DNA of 64,000 nucleotides from Polaribacter sp. Hel1_85 (GTDB lineage: Bacteria; Bacteroidota; Bacteroidia; Flavobacteriales; Flavobacteriaceae): the NCBI RefSeq assembly GCF_000766795.1, contig NZ_JPDS01000002.1, positions 377,001 through 441,000 on the forward strand, given 5' to 3'. Each line of letters starts with the position of its first letter. Positions within the stretch are counted from its first letter, which is position 1. The notes beneath the pieces are model-generated. The model was given only the letters and a program-made list of their open reading frames with translations. It had not been told where the DNA came from and did not search any database. This document shows positions 23,780-32,676 of the stretch, piece after piece. Position numbers and translations under genes: made by a program.

Positions 23780-24548
23780 ATTTACGTTCTACAATTTCTA
23801 CAAAACGAGCTTCTAACTCTTCTTGCTGAGACCAATCATAATCTGGTTTTACCATTTTATTGATAAATTTCTTTGCTTCTTTTTCTGTTGCATACGTATT
23901 TAATTGAGATACGACTCTGTTAAAATCTTCTTGACTTCCATCAAACAAATTCTTTACAAAAGCAATTCTATCATTTAAACCTATTTGAATGTTTGTAGCT
24001 AATCTATCATTTAAAGACTTTGGTGCCGGAATATCAAATAAAGTAGCCATTTCATCCACAGAAATAGTGTCTTTTAACTCTTCTTCTAAAGATAAAATTT
24101 TGTTTTCTTCAACCTTAAGAACATCATTTATAATTTCTACTTCTGGTTTTTTTTCAGAATGCATTATCTCTACCAATTCATCAAAAGGTTGTTCTAAAAT
24201 TTCTTCAATTTCGGTTTCAAGCTTAACTTCTTCTTTTTGTTCAACCTGTATAATATCATCTACTTCTTCTAATTGATGTATTACCTTTTCTACCTCATTT
24301 TTAATTTCTTCATTATCTTCATTAGAATCCCTTTTTTCAAGAGCTCCCTCAATTTTAGAAATAAATTCTTCTTTTGTTATTTTTTCATTTGGTGTTGTAT
24401 TCACATATTCTTCAACAAATGCTAATAAGGATAATTTCTCATAAATCTCTTGCGATTTTTCTTTTAAAGCAAAGACATCTGCTTTATTCTTCATTTTTAA
24501 AATGCTGTGTGCCAAACTTATTAAATCAGTTTCTAATCTTTTGTGCAT
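23772..24548 (-). CDS. Acidic coiled-coil protein, unknown function
   Basis: A 258-residue cytoplasmic protein. Residues 1-80 are helical, residues 85-165 are extremely acidic and low-complexity (long Glu/Val/Ile runs, likely coiled coil), and 165-258 form a compact helical domain (LFDIPAPKSLNDRLATNIQI, then LNDRIAFVKNLFDGSQEDFNRVV). The last domain resembles a conserved flavobacterial hypothetical protein found next to glycosyltransferases, as here (8-bp overlap). I cannot assign a function. Confidence 0.72.
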   Translation of the reverse strand: MHKRLETDLISLAHSILKMKNKADVFALKEKSQEIYEKLSLLAFVEEYVNTTPNEKITKEEFISKIEGALEKRDSNEDNEEIKNEVEKVIHQLEEVDDIIQVEQKEEVKLETEIEEILEQPFDELVEIMHSEKKPEVEIINDVLKVEENKILSLEEELKDTISVDEMATLFDIPAPKSLNDRLATNIQIGLNDRIAFVKNLFDGSQEDFNRVVSQLNTYATEKEAKKFINKMVKPDYDWSQQEELEARFVEIVERKFA

Positions 24549-24589
24549 AAGTTGTAAGTTGAAGTTATTTTTTTACTGGTAAATATTCA

Positions 24590-24597
24590 TAAATTTG
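24590..24597 (+). promoter_or_regulatory. Possible -7 box for tdk
   Basis: TAAATTTG, 53 bp before the tdk start; no good TTG at -33. A second box of the same form on the opposite strand (24624-24617) could serve the acidic-protein gene, so the 101-bp gap may hold two divergent promoters. Confidence 0.35.
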
Positions 24598-24649
24598 TTG
24601 AAAACCAAAGTAACATCAAATTTAATATTTTAATGCCTAAAATTACAAA

Positions 24650-25291
24650 ATGTTTCTCGAAAATACAGTAAATCATATAGAACAATTTGGTTGGATAGAA
24701 GTAATTTGTGGCTCTATGTTTTCTGGTAAAACAGAAGAATTAATTAGAAGATTAAAACGTGCACAATTTGCAAAACAACGCGTAGAAATTTTTAAACCTG
24801 CTGTAGACACGCGTTATGATGAAGAGGAAGTAGTTTCTCATAATGATAATAGAATTCGTTCTACACCTGTTCCTGTGGCTTCAAATATTCGTTTGTTAGC
24901 AAATGATGTTGATGTTGTTGGTATTGATGAAGCGCAATTTTTTGATGATGAAATTGTAGCAGTTTGTAACGATTTAGCAAATAGAGGTATTAGAGTAATT
25001 GTAGCAGGATTAGATATGGATTTTAAAGGAAATCCTTTTGGGCCAATGCCTGCATTAATGGCTACTGCAGAATACGTAACAAAAGTACATGCAGTTTGTA
25101 CACATACTGGTAATTTAGCTCATTATAGTTTTAGAAAAGCACAGAATGATGATTTGGTTATGTTAGGTGAAACTCAAGAATACGAACCTTTGAGTAGAGC
25201 AGCTTATTACAAAGCTTTAAGAAATCAACAAGAAAAAAATTCTTCAAAAAAAAATACAGAATCTAATTTAAAAGATTCTGAAACACATTGA
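24650..25291 (+). CDS. Thymidine kinase
   Basis: A 213-residue type II thymidine kinase, salvage enzyme for thymidine. The P-loop GSMFSGKT is at 21-28, VGIDEAQFF is Walker B, and the lasso region follows. In this protein the zinc-knuckle cysteines of most type II kinases are missing except one: VCTHTGN stands where CxxC is expected and the second pair is replaced by [11 protein letters not shown], a form I recall from other Bacteroidota. A 22-residue polar tail rich in Ser, Lys and Glu ends the protein. alr follows after 29 bp. Confidence 0.94.
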   Translation: MFLENTVNHIEQFGWIEVICGSMFSGKTEELIRRLKRAQFAKQRVEIFKPAVDTRYDEEEVVSHNDNRIRSTPVPVASNIRLLANDVDVVGIDEAQFFDDEIVAVCNDLANRGIRVIVAGLDMDFKGNPFGPMPALMATAEYVTKVHAVCTHTGNLAHYSFRKAQNDDLVMLGETQEYEPLSRAAYYKALRNQQEKNSSKKNTESNLKDSETH

Positions 25292-25295
25292 AGAG

Positions 25296-25314
25296 ATACT
25301 GAAATAAATTCAGC
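25296..25314. repeat. Short hairpin repeat between tdk and alr
   Basis: ATACTGAAATAAATTCAGC is the inverse of the hairpin at 30662-30679 and resembles that at 5586-5603. Confidence 0.45.
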
Positions 25315-25320
25315 ACAAAA

Positions 25321-26418
25321 ATGAATAATCACGTTACTGTATTAGAAATAGATAGTAATGCACTTTTGCATAACTTAAATTATATCAAACAAAAATTACA
25401 ACCAGAAACAAAGATTCTAGCAGTTGTTAAAGCTTTTGGTTATGGTAGTGATGCAATACAAATTGCAAAATTCTTAGAAGATAAGGTCGATTATTTTGCT
25501 GTTGCTTATACTAACGAAGGAATTGCATTACGTGAAGCAAATATTAAAACTCCTATTTTAGTTTTACATCCACAAATACCTAATTTGCAATTAATTGTTA
25601 ATTATAGATTAGAACCAAACTTATACAATTTTAAAATTTTTAATGCTTTCTTAAAGTTAGCTGATGAAATTCCGTTAATGAATTACCCAATTCATATAAA
25701 ATTTAATACCGGTTTAAATAGGTTAGGCTTCTGGCATACAGATATTCCTAAAATAATTACAAGCTTAAAGGAAACTACACATGTTAAAGTACAATCTTTA
25801 TTTTCTCATTTAGCAGCAAGTGAAGATTTAGAAGAACAAGATTTCACCATAAATCAAATTAATAATTTTGCATACATAGCTCAACAATTTTACAGACATT
25901 TAGGTTATGAACCTATGTTGCATATTTTAAATACTTCTGGAGTTGTAAACTTCCCAAAAGCACAATTTGATATGGTTAGAGTTGGTATTGGTTTATATGG
26001 TTTTGGTAATGATGAAAAAGAAACTGCTCAGTTAAAAAACACACATAACTTAAAATCAATTATTTCTCAAATTCACATAGTAGAACCAGGTGAAACTGTT
26101 GGTTACAATAGAGCATTTATAGCTAAAAGGCAAAGTAAAACTGCTACAATACCTATTGGTCATGCAGATGGATTGTCTAGAAGACTAGGAAATAAAAAAG
26201 GATTTGTACTTATCAATAATCAAAAAGCACCAATTATTGGAAATGTTTGTATGGATATGATTATGGTAAATATTTCTAAAATTGATTGTAAAGAAGGTGA
26301 TGAAGTAATTATCTTTAATAGTCAAGAAATGATACAACATATTGCAGATGTTTCAGAGACAATTCCTTATGAAACATTGACTGCAATTTCTCAACGTGTT
26401 AATAAAACGTTAAAGTAA
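25321..26418 (+). CDS. Alanine racemase
   Basis: A 365-residue fold-type III PLP enzyme that makes D-alanine for peptidoglycan. The PLP lysine is Lys37 in AVVKAFGYG (34-42), and the catalytic tyrosine of the other face is Tyr262 in ETVGYNRAF. KFNTGLNRLGF, SHLAASE and MDMIMVNI are also typical. It probably shares a transcript with tdk. Length is normal for the stand-alone enzyme; some Bacteroidota fuse Alr to MurF, which is not the case here. Confidence 0.96.
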   Translation: MNNHVTVLEIDSNALLHNLNYIKQKLQPETKILAVVKAFGYGSDAIQIAKFLEDKVDYFAVAYTNEGIALREANIKTPILVLHPQIPNLQLIVNYRLEPNLYNFKIFNAFLKLADEIPLMNYPIHIKFNTGLNRLGFWHTDIPKIITSLKETTHVKVQSLFSHLAASEDLEEQDFTINQINNFAYIAQQFYRHLGYEPMLHILNTSGVVNFPKAQFDMVRVGIGLYGFGNDEKETAQLKNTHNLKSIISQIHIVEPGETVGYNRAFIAKRQSKTATIPIGHADGLSRRLGNKKGFVLINNQKAPIIGNVCMDMIMVNISKIDCKEGDEVIIFNSQEMIQHIADVSETIPYETLTAISQRVNKTLK

Positions 26419-26470
26419 TAATTATTTTTATTACATTAGCATTCTAATAACTAATTAAAAATCAATAAAG

Positions 26471-26881
26471 ATGTTAAAAGAATTTAAAGAATTTATTACT
26501 GGTGGTAATGTAATTGAGTTTGCTGTCGCAGTAATTATGGCTGGTGCAATTGGAGCAGTTGTAAAAGGTTTTGTAAGCAATATTGTTATGCCAGTTGTAG
26601 GTTTATTTACAGGAGGTGTAAGTTTAGCTGATCAAAAATATGTTTTATCTGAAGCAGTTTTAGACGCAGCAGGTAAAGTAGCAACACCAGAAAATGCAAT
26701 TACTTATGGTGCTTGGATTGATACAATTATCAATTTAATCATTGTTGGTTTTGTAATGTTTATGATTGTAAAAGCATACAACAAAACTAAAAAGAAAGAA
26801 GAAGAAGCTCCAGCAGCTCCTGCAGGACCAAGTCAAGAAGATTTATTAGGAGAAATTAGAGATTTATTAGCTAAGAAATAA
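26471..26881 (+). CDS. Large-conductance mechanosensitive channel MscL
   Basis: A 136-residue MscL: N-terminal amphipathic helix MLKEFKEFITGGNVIEFAVAV, pore helix with glycine/alanine pattern GAIGAVVKGFVSNIVMP, second helix WIDTIINLIIVGFVMF and C-terminal helical bundle SQEDLLGEIRDLLAKK after a Glu/Ala/Pro linker. It opens under membrane tension to release solutes on osmotic downshock. A strong terminator follows. Confidence 0.97.
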   Translation: MLKEFKEFITGGNVIEFAVAVIMAGAIGAVVKGFVSNIVMPVVGLFTGGVSLADQKYVLSEAVLDAAGKVATPENAITYGAWIDTIINLIIVGFVMFMIVKAYNKTKKKEEEAPAAPAGPSQEDLLGEIRDLLAKK

Positions 26882-26904
26882 TAATCTACTTTTCTTTTTA
26901 AAAT

Positions 26905-26934
26905 ACAAACCCAAGCAAATGCTTGGGTTTTTTT
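26905..26934 (+). terminator. Terminator after mscL
   Basis: AAACCCAAGC / GCTTGGGTTT stem, AAAT loop and seven-T run. Nearly the same stem recurs at 60577-60607 and 60775-60804. Confidence 0.9.
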
Positions 26935-27015
26935 ATGTCTAATCTTTTTTTTATAATAAATGTAACCTTTTTGTAAATTGAAGGTTTTAACAATAGAAAC
27001 TAACCACAACCAACA

Positions 27016-27552
27016 TTGAAACATTTAACTGACGAAGAAATAATGTTACAGATAGCCCAAGGCAAACTAGATATGTTAACTATTCTATTTGATAGGTATA
27101 ATGTACGTATTTATAACTTTTTCAATAAAATGGTTCATAATAAAATGGTTAGTGAAGATTTAACTCAAGATGTTTTCTTAAAAGTAATTAAATATAAAGC
27201 ATCTTACAAAAATGGAAATTTTGCAGCTTGGATATATACAATTGCGCGCAATATTTTTTCGAGTTATTATCAAAAAATTAAAAAAGAACGTTCTAATATT
27301 ATTGATGATGATAAACTTGTTGCTAATGAATCAATGGTTTCTGAAAACAAACAAGAAGAGCTAGATCATTTACAAAAAGCATTATTGAAATTATCTAATT
27401 CTGATAGAGAATTGATAGTAATGCATCGATTTCAAAAAATTAAATACGAGCAAATTGCACAAATTATTGGTAGTAATGAAAATGCAGTGAAAGTAAAAGT
27501 ACACAGAGCGTTAAAGAAATTAAAAGAAATATATTTTCAAACAGTAGTATGA
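27016..27552 (+). CDS. ECF-type RNA polymerase sigma factor
   Basis: A 178-residue sigma-70 family protein beginning at TTG (MKHLTDEEIMLQ). Region 2 is at about 22-90 (ILFDRYNVRIYNF, SEDLTQDVFLKVIKY), and region 4 at about 120-170 (RELIVMHRFQKIKYEQIAQ, AVKVKVHRALKKLKE). There are no extra domains. Its stop overlaps the start of the anti-sigma gene by the tetranucleotide ATGA. It is the first gene of a four-gene unit likely activated by an envelope signal and it may autoregulate. Confidence 0.93.
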   Translation: MKHLTDEEIMLQIAQGKLDMLTILFDRYNVRIYNFFNKMVHNKMVSEDLTQDVFLKVIKYKASYKNGNFAAWIYTIARNIFSSYYQKIKKERSNIIDDDKLVANESMVSENKQEELDHLQKALLKLSNSDRELIVMHRFQKIKYEQIAQIIGSNENAVKVKVHRALKKLKEIYFQTVV

Positions 27553-28313
27553 TGAAATGTAACGAAATTCAAAATCAGTTTTCAGAATATCTAGAAAACT
27601 CTTTATCAGAAGTTGCAAATTCTGAAATAGAAAAACACCTAAAATCCTGTGGAACTTGTAAACAAGAATTAGAAGAAATAAAATCTTTTTTCATGGTTTT
27701 AGATAACCAAGAAATAGAAATAACTTCAGCTAATTTACGCACAAATTTTGAAGAAATGTTAGCTCAAGAAATTAAAAAGAATGGCATTAAAGTCGTGAAA
27801 TTTCAACCAAAATCTGATTGGAAATCATATCTTAAAGTTGCAGCAAGTATTGTAATTGTAGTAAGTGCTTTCTTGTTCGGAAAACATCAATCTAATATTT
27901 TTAAAATAGCAAATAACAATGAACAAAATCAAGAAGTAGTTTTGGCTTTATTAGAGAACAATTCTGCAAGTAAAAGAATTTTAGCAATTGCAAATGCAGA
28001 AGGTTTTTCAAAAAAAGACACTAAAATAATTGAGGCTTTAATTAATAGATTATTCTTTGATAAAAACACAAATGTACGTTCTGCTGCAGCAGAAGCATTG
28101 TCTAAGTTTTCTTCAGAAATAATTGTGAGAGATGCACTTATTAAGTCTTTGCAAACAGAAAAAAACTCTTCAGTTCAAATAGATTTGATTCAAATTTTAG
28201 CTAAAATACAAGAAAAAAGAGCTTTAAAACCTATGCAAAAAATGCTAAAAAACGAAGAAACACCTCAATACGTTAAACAACAATTAGAATTAAATTTACC
28301 TAGTTTATTATAA
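27549..28313 (+). CDS. Anti-sigma factor with HEAT repeats
   Basis: A 254-residue protein: an N-terminal zinc-binding anti-sigma domain with HLKSCGTC (His30, Cys34, Cys37 and an earlier Cys4), one membrane helix (about 95-111, YLKVAASIVIVVSAFLF), and a periplasmic HEAT/armadillo-like repeat region (about 125-254, NVRSAAAEALSKFSSE, IQEKRALKPMQKML). The start can be either of two adjacent ATGs. The layout fits a membrane anti-sigma that senses an envelope signal through HEAT repeats. Confidence 0.88.
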   Translation: MMKCNEIQNQFSEYLENSLSEVANSEIEKHLKSCGTCKQELEEIKSFFMVLDNQEIEITSANLRTNFEEMLAQEIKKNGIKVVKFQPKSDWKSYLKVAASIVIVVSAFLFGKHQSNIFKIANNNEQNQEVVLALLENNSASKRILAIANAEGFSKKDTKIIEALINRLFFDKNTNVRSAAAEALSKFSSEIIVRDALIKSLQTEKNSSVQIDLIQILAKIQEKRALKPMQKMLKNEETPQYVKQQLELNLPSLL

Positions 28314-28327
28314 AACATTAAGAAATC

Positions 28328-29131
28328 ATGAAAAAAATATTAATCCTATTATTATTTGTTAGCACAATAATATCTGCACAAAAAAAAGAATTTAAATACT
28401 CTTTATCTGGAGTTAAAAAAGTTGTTTTATCTTCTGATACTACAATAAAAATTGAAGTTGGTACAACTCAAGAATTAATCTTAACAGATTCTAAAAAAGG
28501 TGATTCAGAAGACCATGACAATCATTTTCCTGAAAGAGATGAAAAAAGCAAAGAGGATAAAAGAAAAGGGTTAACAGCTATATATCCTGGAGGAAAAGAT
28601 GATACAAATGGATTCGGTTTTTCTGTTTTAAAAGAAGGTACCACATTGTATATAACAGATCTAAAATCTTACATGCAGCGCCATGGATTATATGTAAAAC
28701 TACCAAAAAACATCAATATTTCTGTAGATTCTGGTAATTTAGGTTCTATTTATATTACTGGTTTTACTGGAGAAGTAGAAGCAGAATCTAATGTTGGTAG
28801 AATAGAGATGAAAAATGTAACAGGCCCAATTACAGCAAACACAAGTGTTGGTAAAATTGATATAGATTTTGATGTTGTAAGTCAAAAATCTCCAATAACA
28901 ATTAGCACTTCTGTTTCTGAAATTGATGTTGCTTTACCTGCAAACACAAAGGCAAATTTAGAATTAAGAACGCAAGGAACTGTGTACACAAATTTTGATT
29001 TTCCAAATCCAAAGAAAAAAGATTTACCTAGTATAAGTGGCAGAAAAAGTATTGTTTCTAAATTAAATAACGGAGGTGTAAAAATCTATATAAAATCTTC
29101 TATGGGAAATATTTATCTCCGAAAAAAATAA
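28328..29131 (+). CDS. DUF4097-like exported beta-helix protein, copy 1
   Basis: A 267-residue exported protein (signal peptide ends near ISAQKK). The C-terminal half has short repeated strands such as NVGRIEMKNVTGPITANTS, VGKIDIDFDVV and MGNIYLRKK, the right-handed beta-helix pattern of DUF4097/putative auto-adhesin domains. A highly charged stretch (DSEDHDNHFPERDEKSKEDK) is inserted near 60-80. It lies in the sigma/anti-sigma unit and is likely a target or sensor partner. Confidence 0.82.
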   Translation: MKKILILLLFVSTIISAQKKEFKYSLSGVKKVVLSSDTTIKIEVGTTQELILTDSKKGDSEDHDNHFPERDEKSKEDKRKGLTAIYPGGKDDTNGFGFSVLKEGTTLYITDLKSYMQRHGLYVKLPKNINISVDSGNLGSIYITGFTGEVEAESNVGRIEMKNVTGPITANTSVGKIDIDFDVVSQKSPITISTSVSEIDVALPANTKANLELRTQGTVYTNFDFPNPKKKDLPSISGRKSIVSKLNNGGVKIYIKSSMGNIYLRKK

Positions 29132-29192
29132 TTCTTCCTGAGCATAAATCAGAAGTAAAAAAAATAAAATCACATAACTTAAACCACAAAAA

Positions 29193-29909
29193 ATGAAAAG
29201 ATATATCTTCTTCATAGGATTGCTATTGACTTTTAGCAACCTAACAGCGCAAAAAAAAGTAATTAAAAACACATCAAGTTCTAGTATTAAAGATGTCTAT
29301 GTACACTTAAAATTTGCAGAAAATATTATTGTGAAAAACTGGAATAAAAATGAAATTTCTATTGAAGCCACAGTTAATTTAAACGATAATGAAGACAATA
29401 ATTTCTTCTCTTTAATTGGTGATAAAATTGGCTCTACATACAAAGTGAAATCAGATTATGGAGATTTCTTTAAGAAAAACAGAAATAAAATAACTGGTGA
29501 TAATGGACGTACTTATTACTCTAATTGTAATAATAAAATGACTATAAACTATGTAATTTATGTTCCTAAAAAAATGGAATTAAAGATTAAAAGTATTTCT
29601 GGAAGTGTAGAAGCTGATTCTTATAATGGCGTCTTAAATTTAGATTTAATTAGTGGGAATATTACTGTGAAAAAACACTCTAAAGACATGCGTTTAAAAA
29701 CAATTAGTGGAGATATAGACATCTATGTTTCTGATGCTACTTTTGAAGCTAAAACTTTAAGTGGTTCTGTATATTCAGATTTAGACATCAATTTTGAAAA
29801 AAGGAAAAAGAATGGAATTGGTTCTAAAATAGTTGCAACTATAAATAATGGAACTGCTTCTTTAAAACTAAACACAATTAGTGGAGATATTTTCTTAAGA
29901 AAGATTTAA
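29193..29909 (+). CDS. DUF4097-like exported beta-helix protein, copy 2
   Basis: A 238-residue exported protein (cleavage near LTAQKK) related to the gene before it. Repeats ISGSVEADSYNGVLNLDL, ISGNITVKKHS, TISGDIDIYVS and TISGDIFLRKI make up the beta-helix. It lies 61 bp after copy 1 and before a terminator, ending the four-gene unit. The pair may form an envelope complex; there are no catalytic residues to suggest an enzyme. Confidence 0.82.
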   Translation: MKRYIFFIGLLLTFSNLTAQKKVIKNTSSSSIKDVYVHLKFAENIIVKNWNKNEISIEATVNLNDNEDNNFFSLIGDKIGSTYKVKSDYGDFFKKNRNKITGDNGRTYYSNCNNKMTINYVIYVPKKMELKIKSISGSVEADSYNGVLNLDLISGNITVKKHSKDMRLKTISGDIDIYVSDATFEAKTLSGSVYSDLDINFEKRKKNGIGSKIVATINNGTASLKLNTISGDIFLRKI

Positions 29910-29918
29910 ACACTTATT

Positions 29919-29953
29919 AAATAGCCCTTTTCATTTTTTGAAAAAGGCTATTT
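29919..29953. terminator. Terminator of the ECF sigma unit
   Basis: AAATAGCC plus an A/T stem pairing with GGCTATTT, with T runs on both sides. It may also serve the convergent truB gene. Confidence 0.8.
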
Positions 29954-29959
29954 TTTATT

Positions 29960-30655
29960 TTATGAATCTGTTTTTAGATTCTCAATAAAACTCTCTACTG
30001 AAACTCCATTATCAACAGAAAAATCACCAATTTTAGTTCTTCTTAAAGCCGATAAATGAGCTCCTGAATTTAAAGCTAAACCAAAATCATAAGCCAATGA
30101 ACGGATATAAGTTCCTTTACTACAAACAACTCTAAATTCTACTTCTGGTAAATTTATTTTTGTGATTTCGAACTCAGAAATAGATACAGTTCTTGCTTTA
30201 ATTTCTGTAGTTTCTCCTTTTCTTGCTAATTCGTATAAACGCTTTCCATCTTTTTTAATCGCAGAAAAAATGGGTGGTTTTTGTTGAATTTCACCTATAA
30301 ACTGTTTGGTGGTTTCGTGTAATAACTCTTCAGTAATATGTTCTGTTGGATACGTTTTATCAATTTCACTCTCTAAATCATAACTTGGAGTTGTAGCACC
30401 AATTGTAAAAGTACCAGTATATTCTTTTATTTGACCTTGATAGATGTGTATTTCTTTGGTTTGCTTACCCGTACAAATAATTAATAAACCTGTTGCCAAA
30501 GGATCTAAAGTACCTGCATGACCAACTTTAATTTTTTTAATATTAAAGCGTTGTCTTATTTCCCATCGAAGTTTGTTTACTACTTGAAATGAGGTCCAAT
30601 TTAAAGGTTTATCAATCAATAAAACCTGACCGTTTTTAAAGTCTTCTTCTGTCAT
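29960..30655 (-). CDS. tRNA pseudouridine(55) synthase TruB
   Basis: A 231-residue TruB, making the T-loop pseudouridine of tRNA. The catalytic motif is GHAGTLDPLATGLL with Asp51; IDKPLNWTSF (14-23) and CSKGTYIRSLAYDFG are also typical. It is slightly shorter than E. coli TruB because the C-terminal PUA domain is absent. uppP lies 24 bp upstream. Confidence 0.96.
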   Translation of the reverse strand: MTEEDFKNGQVLLIDKPLNWTSFQVVNKLRWEIRQRFNIKKIKVGHAGTLDPLATGLLIICTGKQTKEIHIYQGQIKEYTGTFTIGATTPSYDLESEIDKTYPTEHITEELLHETTKQFIGEIQQKPPIFSAIKKDGKRLYELARKGETTEIKARTVSISEFEITKINLPEVEFRVVCSKGTYIRSLAYDFGLALNSGAHLSALRRTKIGDFSVDNGVSVESFIENLKTDS

Positions 30656-30661
30656 TATTTA

Positions 30662-30679
30662 TGCTGAATTTATTCAGTA
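30662..30679. repeat. Short hairpin repeat between uppP and truB
   Basis: CTGAAT / ATTCAG arms inside TGCTGAATTTATTCAGTA, filling almost the whole gap between the two genes. See 5586 and 25296 for relatives. Confidence 0.45.
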
Positions 30680-31474
30680 TTAATTAAAAACTGCATAACC
30701 AATTGCAATAAAACCTACTATTGCACAGTATAAAGAAAAGTATGATAATTTACTTTTTTTAACCAAAGCAATCATCCATTTACAAGCCAATAAACCTGCT
30801 AAAAAAGCAGCTATAAAACCAGCAGAAATTGGTATAATTTCTGAAGATTGAAAACTAATATCACCACCTAATAAATCTTTTCCTATTTTCCCAAAAATTA
30901 AAGGAACAACCATTAAAAAAGAAAAACGTGCAGCTCTAGTTCTATCAATTCCTAATAAAACAGAAGTAGAAATTGTTGCACCTGATCTAGAAATACCAGG
31001 CAACATAGCAACTGCTTGAGATATTCCAATAATTACAGAATTAGAAAATGTAACTTCTTTATTCGTGTTTTTTGCTTTATCAGCTAACAATAAAAGTACA
31101 GCAGTTACTAATAACATAACTCCTACTAGTAAAATTTTTCCTCCAAAAAATGATTCTAATTGTTCTTCAAAAAGCAATCCTACAAATACTGCAGGAATCA
31201 TTGATAGAATAATTTTTAATGAAAATTTTAATTCATCATTCCATTTAAATTGAAATAAGCCTTTAAAAATTTCTGCCACTTCTTTTCTAAAAATAACAAG
31301 TGTACTTAATGCTGTTGCAAAATGTAAAACTACTGTAAAAGTTAAGCTTTCTTCTGGCACAGAAGTATCTCCTAAAATTGCTTTTGCAAGCTCTAAATGC
31401 CCACTTGAAGAAACTGGTAAAAATTCTGTTAAACCTTGAATAATTCCTAAAATAATTGCTTCTAAAACGTCCAT
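30680..31474 (-). CDS. Undecaprenyl-diphosphatase UppP (BacA)
   Basis: A 264-residue inner-membrane enzyme that recycles the lipid carrier of peptidoglycan synthesis. The two active-site motifs are GLTEFLPVSSSGH (14-26, Glu17, Ser22-24, His26) and PGISRSGATIS (159-169, Arg163). About eight helices. It is three bases from the DUF3098 gene and part of the ftsX-DUF3098-uppP-truB gene order usual in Flavobacteriaceae. Confidence 0.96.
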   Translation of the reverse strand: MDVLEAIILGIIQGLTEFLPVSSSGHLELAKAILGDTSVPEESLTFTVVLHFATALSTLVIFRKEVAEIFKGLFQFKWNDELKFSLKIILSMIPAVFVGLLFEEQLESFFGGKILLVGVMLLVTAVLLLLADKAKNTNKEVTFSNSVIIGISQAVAMLPGISRSGATISTSVLLGIDRTRAARFSFLMVVPLIFGKIGKDLLGGDISFQSSEIIPISAGFIAAFLAGLLACKWMIALVKKSKLSYFSLYCAIVGFIAIGYAVFN

Positions 31475-31476
31475 TC

Positions 31477-31719
31477 TTATTTCTTAGGATTTGCTAAAAT
31501 TGCATAAATTTCAATACCTAACCCAATAATTACTAATGTTGGTGCTAAACGAATTCGTTGCCAATTGTATATTTCTTCATTAAAAATTGCTGGATTATCA
31601 CTTCCTCCTCCAGCCATAAATATAAAGCCTAGTGCAATAAAGATAAGACCAACAATCATGATGATATAATTTCTTTTACCAAATAAAAAGCTTGGTTTTT
31701 GTATATTTTCGTTTTCCAT
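31477..31719 (-). CDS. DUF3098 small membrane protein
   Basis: An 80-residue protein with two membrane helices (about 16-36 and 58-74) separated by GGGSDNPAIFNEEIYNWQRIRLAP. It matches DUF3098, found next to ftsX in Bacteroidota, four bases after the ftsX stop. Function unknown; an association with FtsX or UppP is suggested only by position. Confidence 0.9.
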   Translation of the reverse strand: MENENIQKPSFLFGKRNYIIMIVGLIFIALGFIFMAGGGSDNPAIFNEEIYNWQRIRLAPTLVIIGLGIEIYAILANPKK

Positions 31720-31723
31720 ATTA

Positions 31724-32602
31724 TTAATAATAAAGTTCGTCTGTTTGTAAGTTTAAAAAGCGTTGTGTTGCAAAATAAGTACTTATCCAAGTAATTAAAA
31801 AAGCTGAAATTAAAACGCCTCCAACCAAATATCCTAAGGTAATGTAATCTTTAAGTAACTCTAAACTTGGTGCATATTTATCTACATAATAAACAATTAC
31901 GGCTAATCCTAGAAGAGCAATTAAAGCACCAAGAGTTCCTAATTTAATACTTTGCCAAATAAATGGTCTTCTAATAAAACCTTTAGTTGCTCCAACCATT
32001 TGCATGGTTTTGATATTAAAACGCTTAGAATAAATTGATAATCTAATAGAACTATTAATTAAAATCATTGCTACTAAACCAAAAAATGCACTTACAACTA
32101 GCAACCAAAAACTAATTCTTTTAATATTTTTAGTTAACAAGTTAATCAAGGGTTTATCATAAGAAACGTCTGCGATAAATGCATTTTTTTGAAAACGTTC
32201 TTCTAACTCTTGCATTTTTTCTGGAGTAACAAAATCGGCTTTTAGATAAACATCAATTCCATTTTTTAATGGATTCTTCCCTAAAAACATTAAAAAATCT
32301 TCGCCAATTTCTTTGCTATAAATTTTTGCAGCTTTTTCTTTACTTGTGTAAATAATTCTTTTTGTAAACGCTTCTTTTTGTAAAGAAGCTTTCAAATCAT
32401 TTCTGTTTTTGGAAGAAACATCATCTTTTAAAAATAAAGTAATTGCTACTTTTTCTTTAACACGATTTGCAACTAAAGTAGATTTTAATAAAACTAATCC
32501 TAAAATACCAACCATAAAAAGTACCAAAGCAATACTTATTACTACTGAAAAGTAAGAAGATTGCAGTCGTCGTTTTTGATAAGAATCAAATTTGGAAGAC
32601 AT
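31724..32602 (-). CDS. Cell division protein FtsX
   Basis: A 292-residue permease-like protein with four membrane helices: one near residues 18-42, then an extracytoplasmic domain to about 165 (VAITLFLKDDVS, KAAKIYSKEIGEDFL), and three more near 166-190, 218-241 and 255-280. The cytoplasmic loop IKTMQMVGATKGFIRRPF is diagnostic of FtsX. It works with the ATPase FtsE (not in the window) to activate cell wall hydrolases through EnvC-like proteins; an EnvC homologue is at 52 kb. Confidence 0.95.
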   Translation of the reverse strand: MSSKFDSYQKRRLQSSYFSVVISIALVLFMVGILGLVLLKSTLVANRVKEKVAITLFLKDDVSSKNRNDLKASLQKEAFTKRIIYTSKEKAAKIYSKEIGEDFLMFLGKNPLKNGIDVYLKADFVTPEKMQELEERFQKNAFIADVSYDKPLINLLTKNIKRISFWLLVVSAFFGLVAMILINSSIRLSIYSKRFNIKTMQMVGATKGFIRRPFIWQSIKLGTLGALIALLGLAVIVYYVDKYAPSLELLKDYITLGYLVGGVLISAFLITWISTYFATQRFLNLQTDELYY

Positions 32603-32676
32603 ATTTTAGATTGATTTTTAGGCTTGCAAGATAATAATTAGAAAGCAGTTGACAGTAAGAGTTGGCAGTATTTTAA

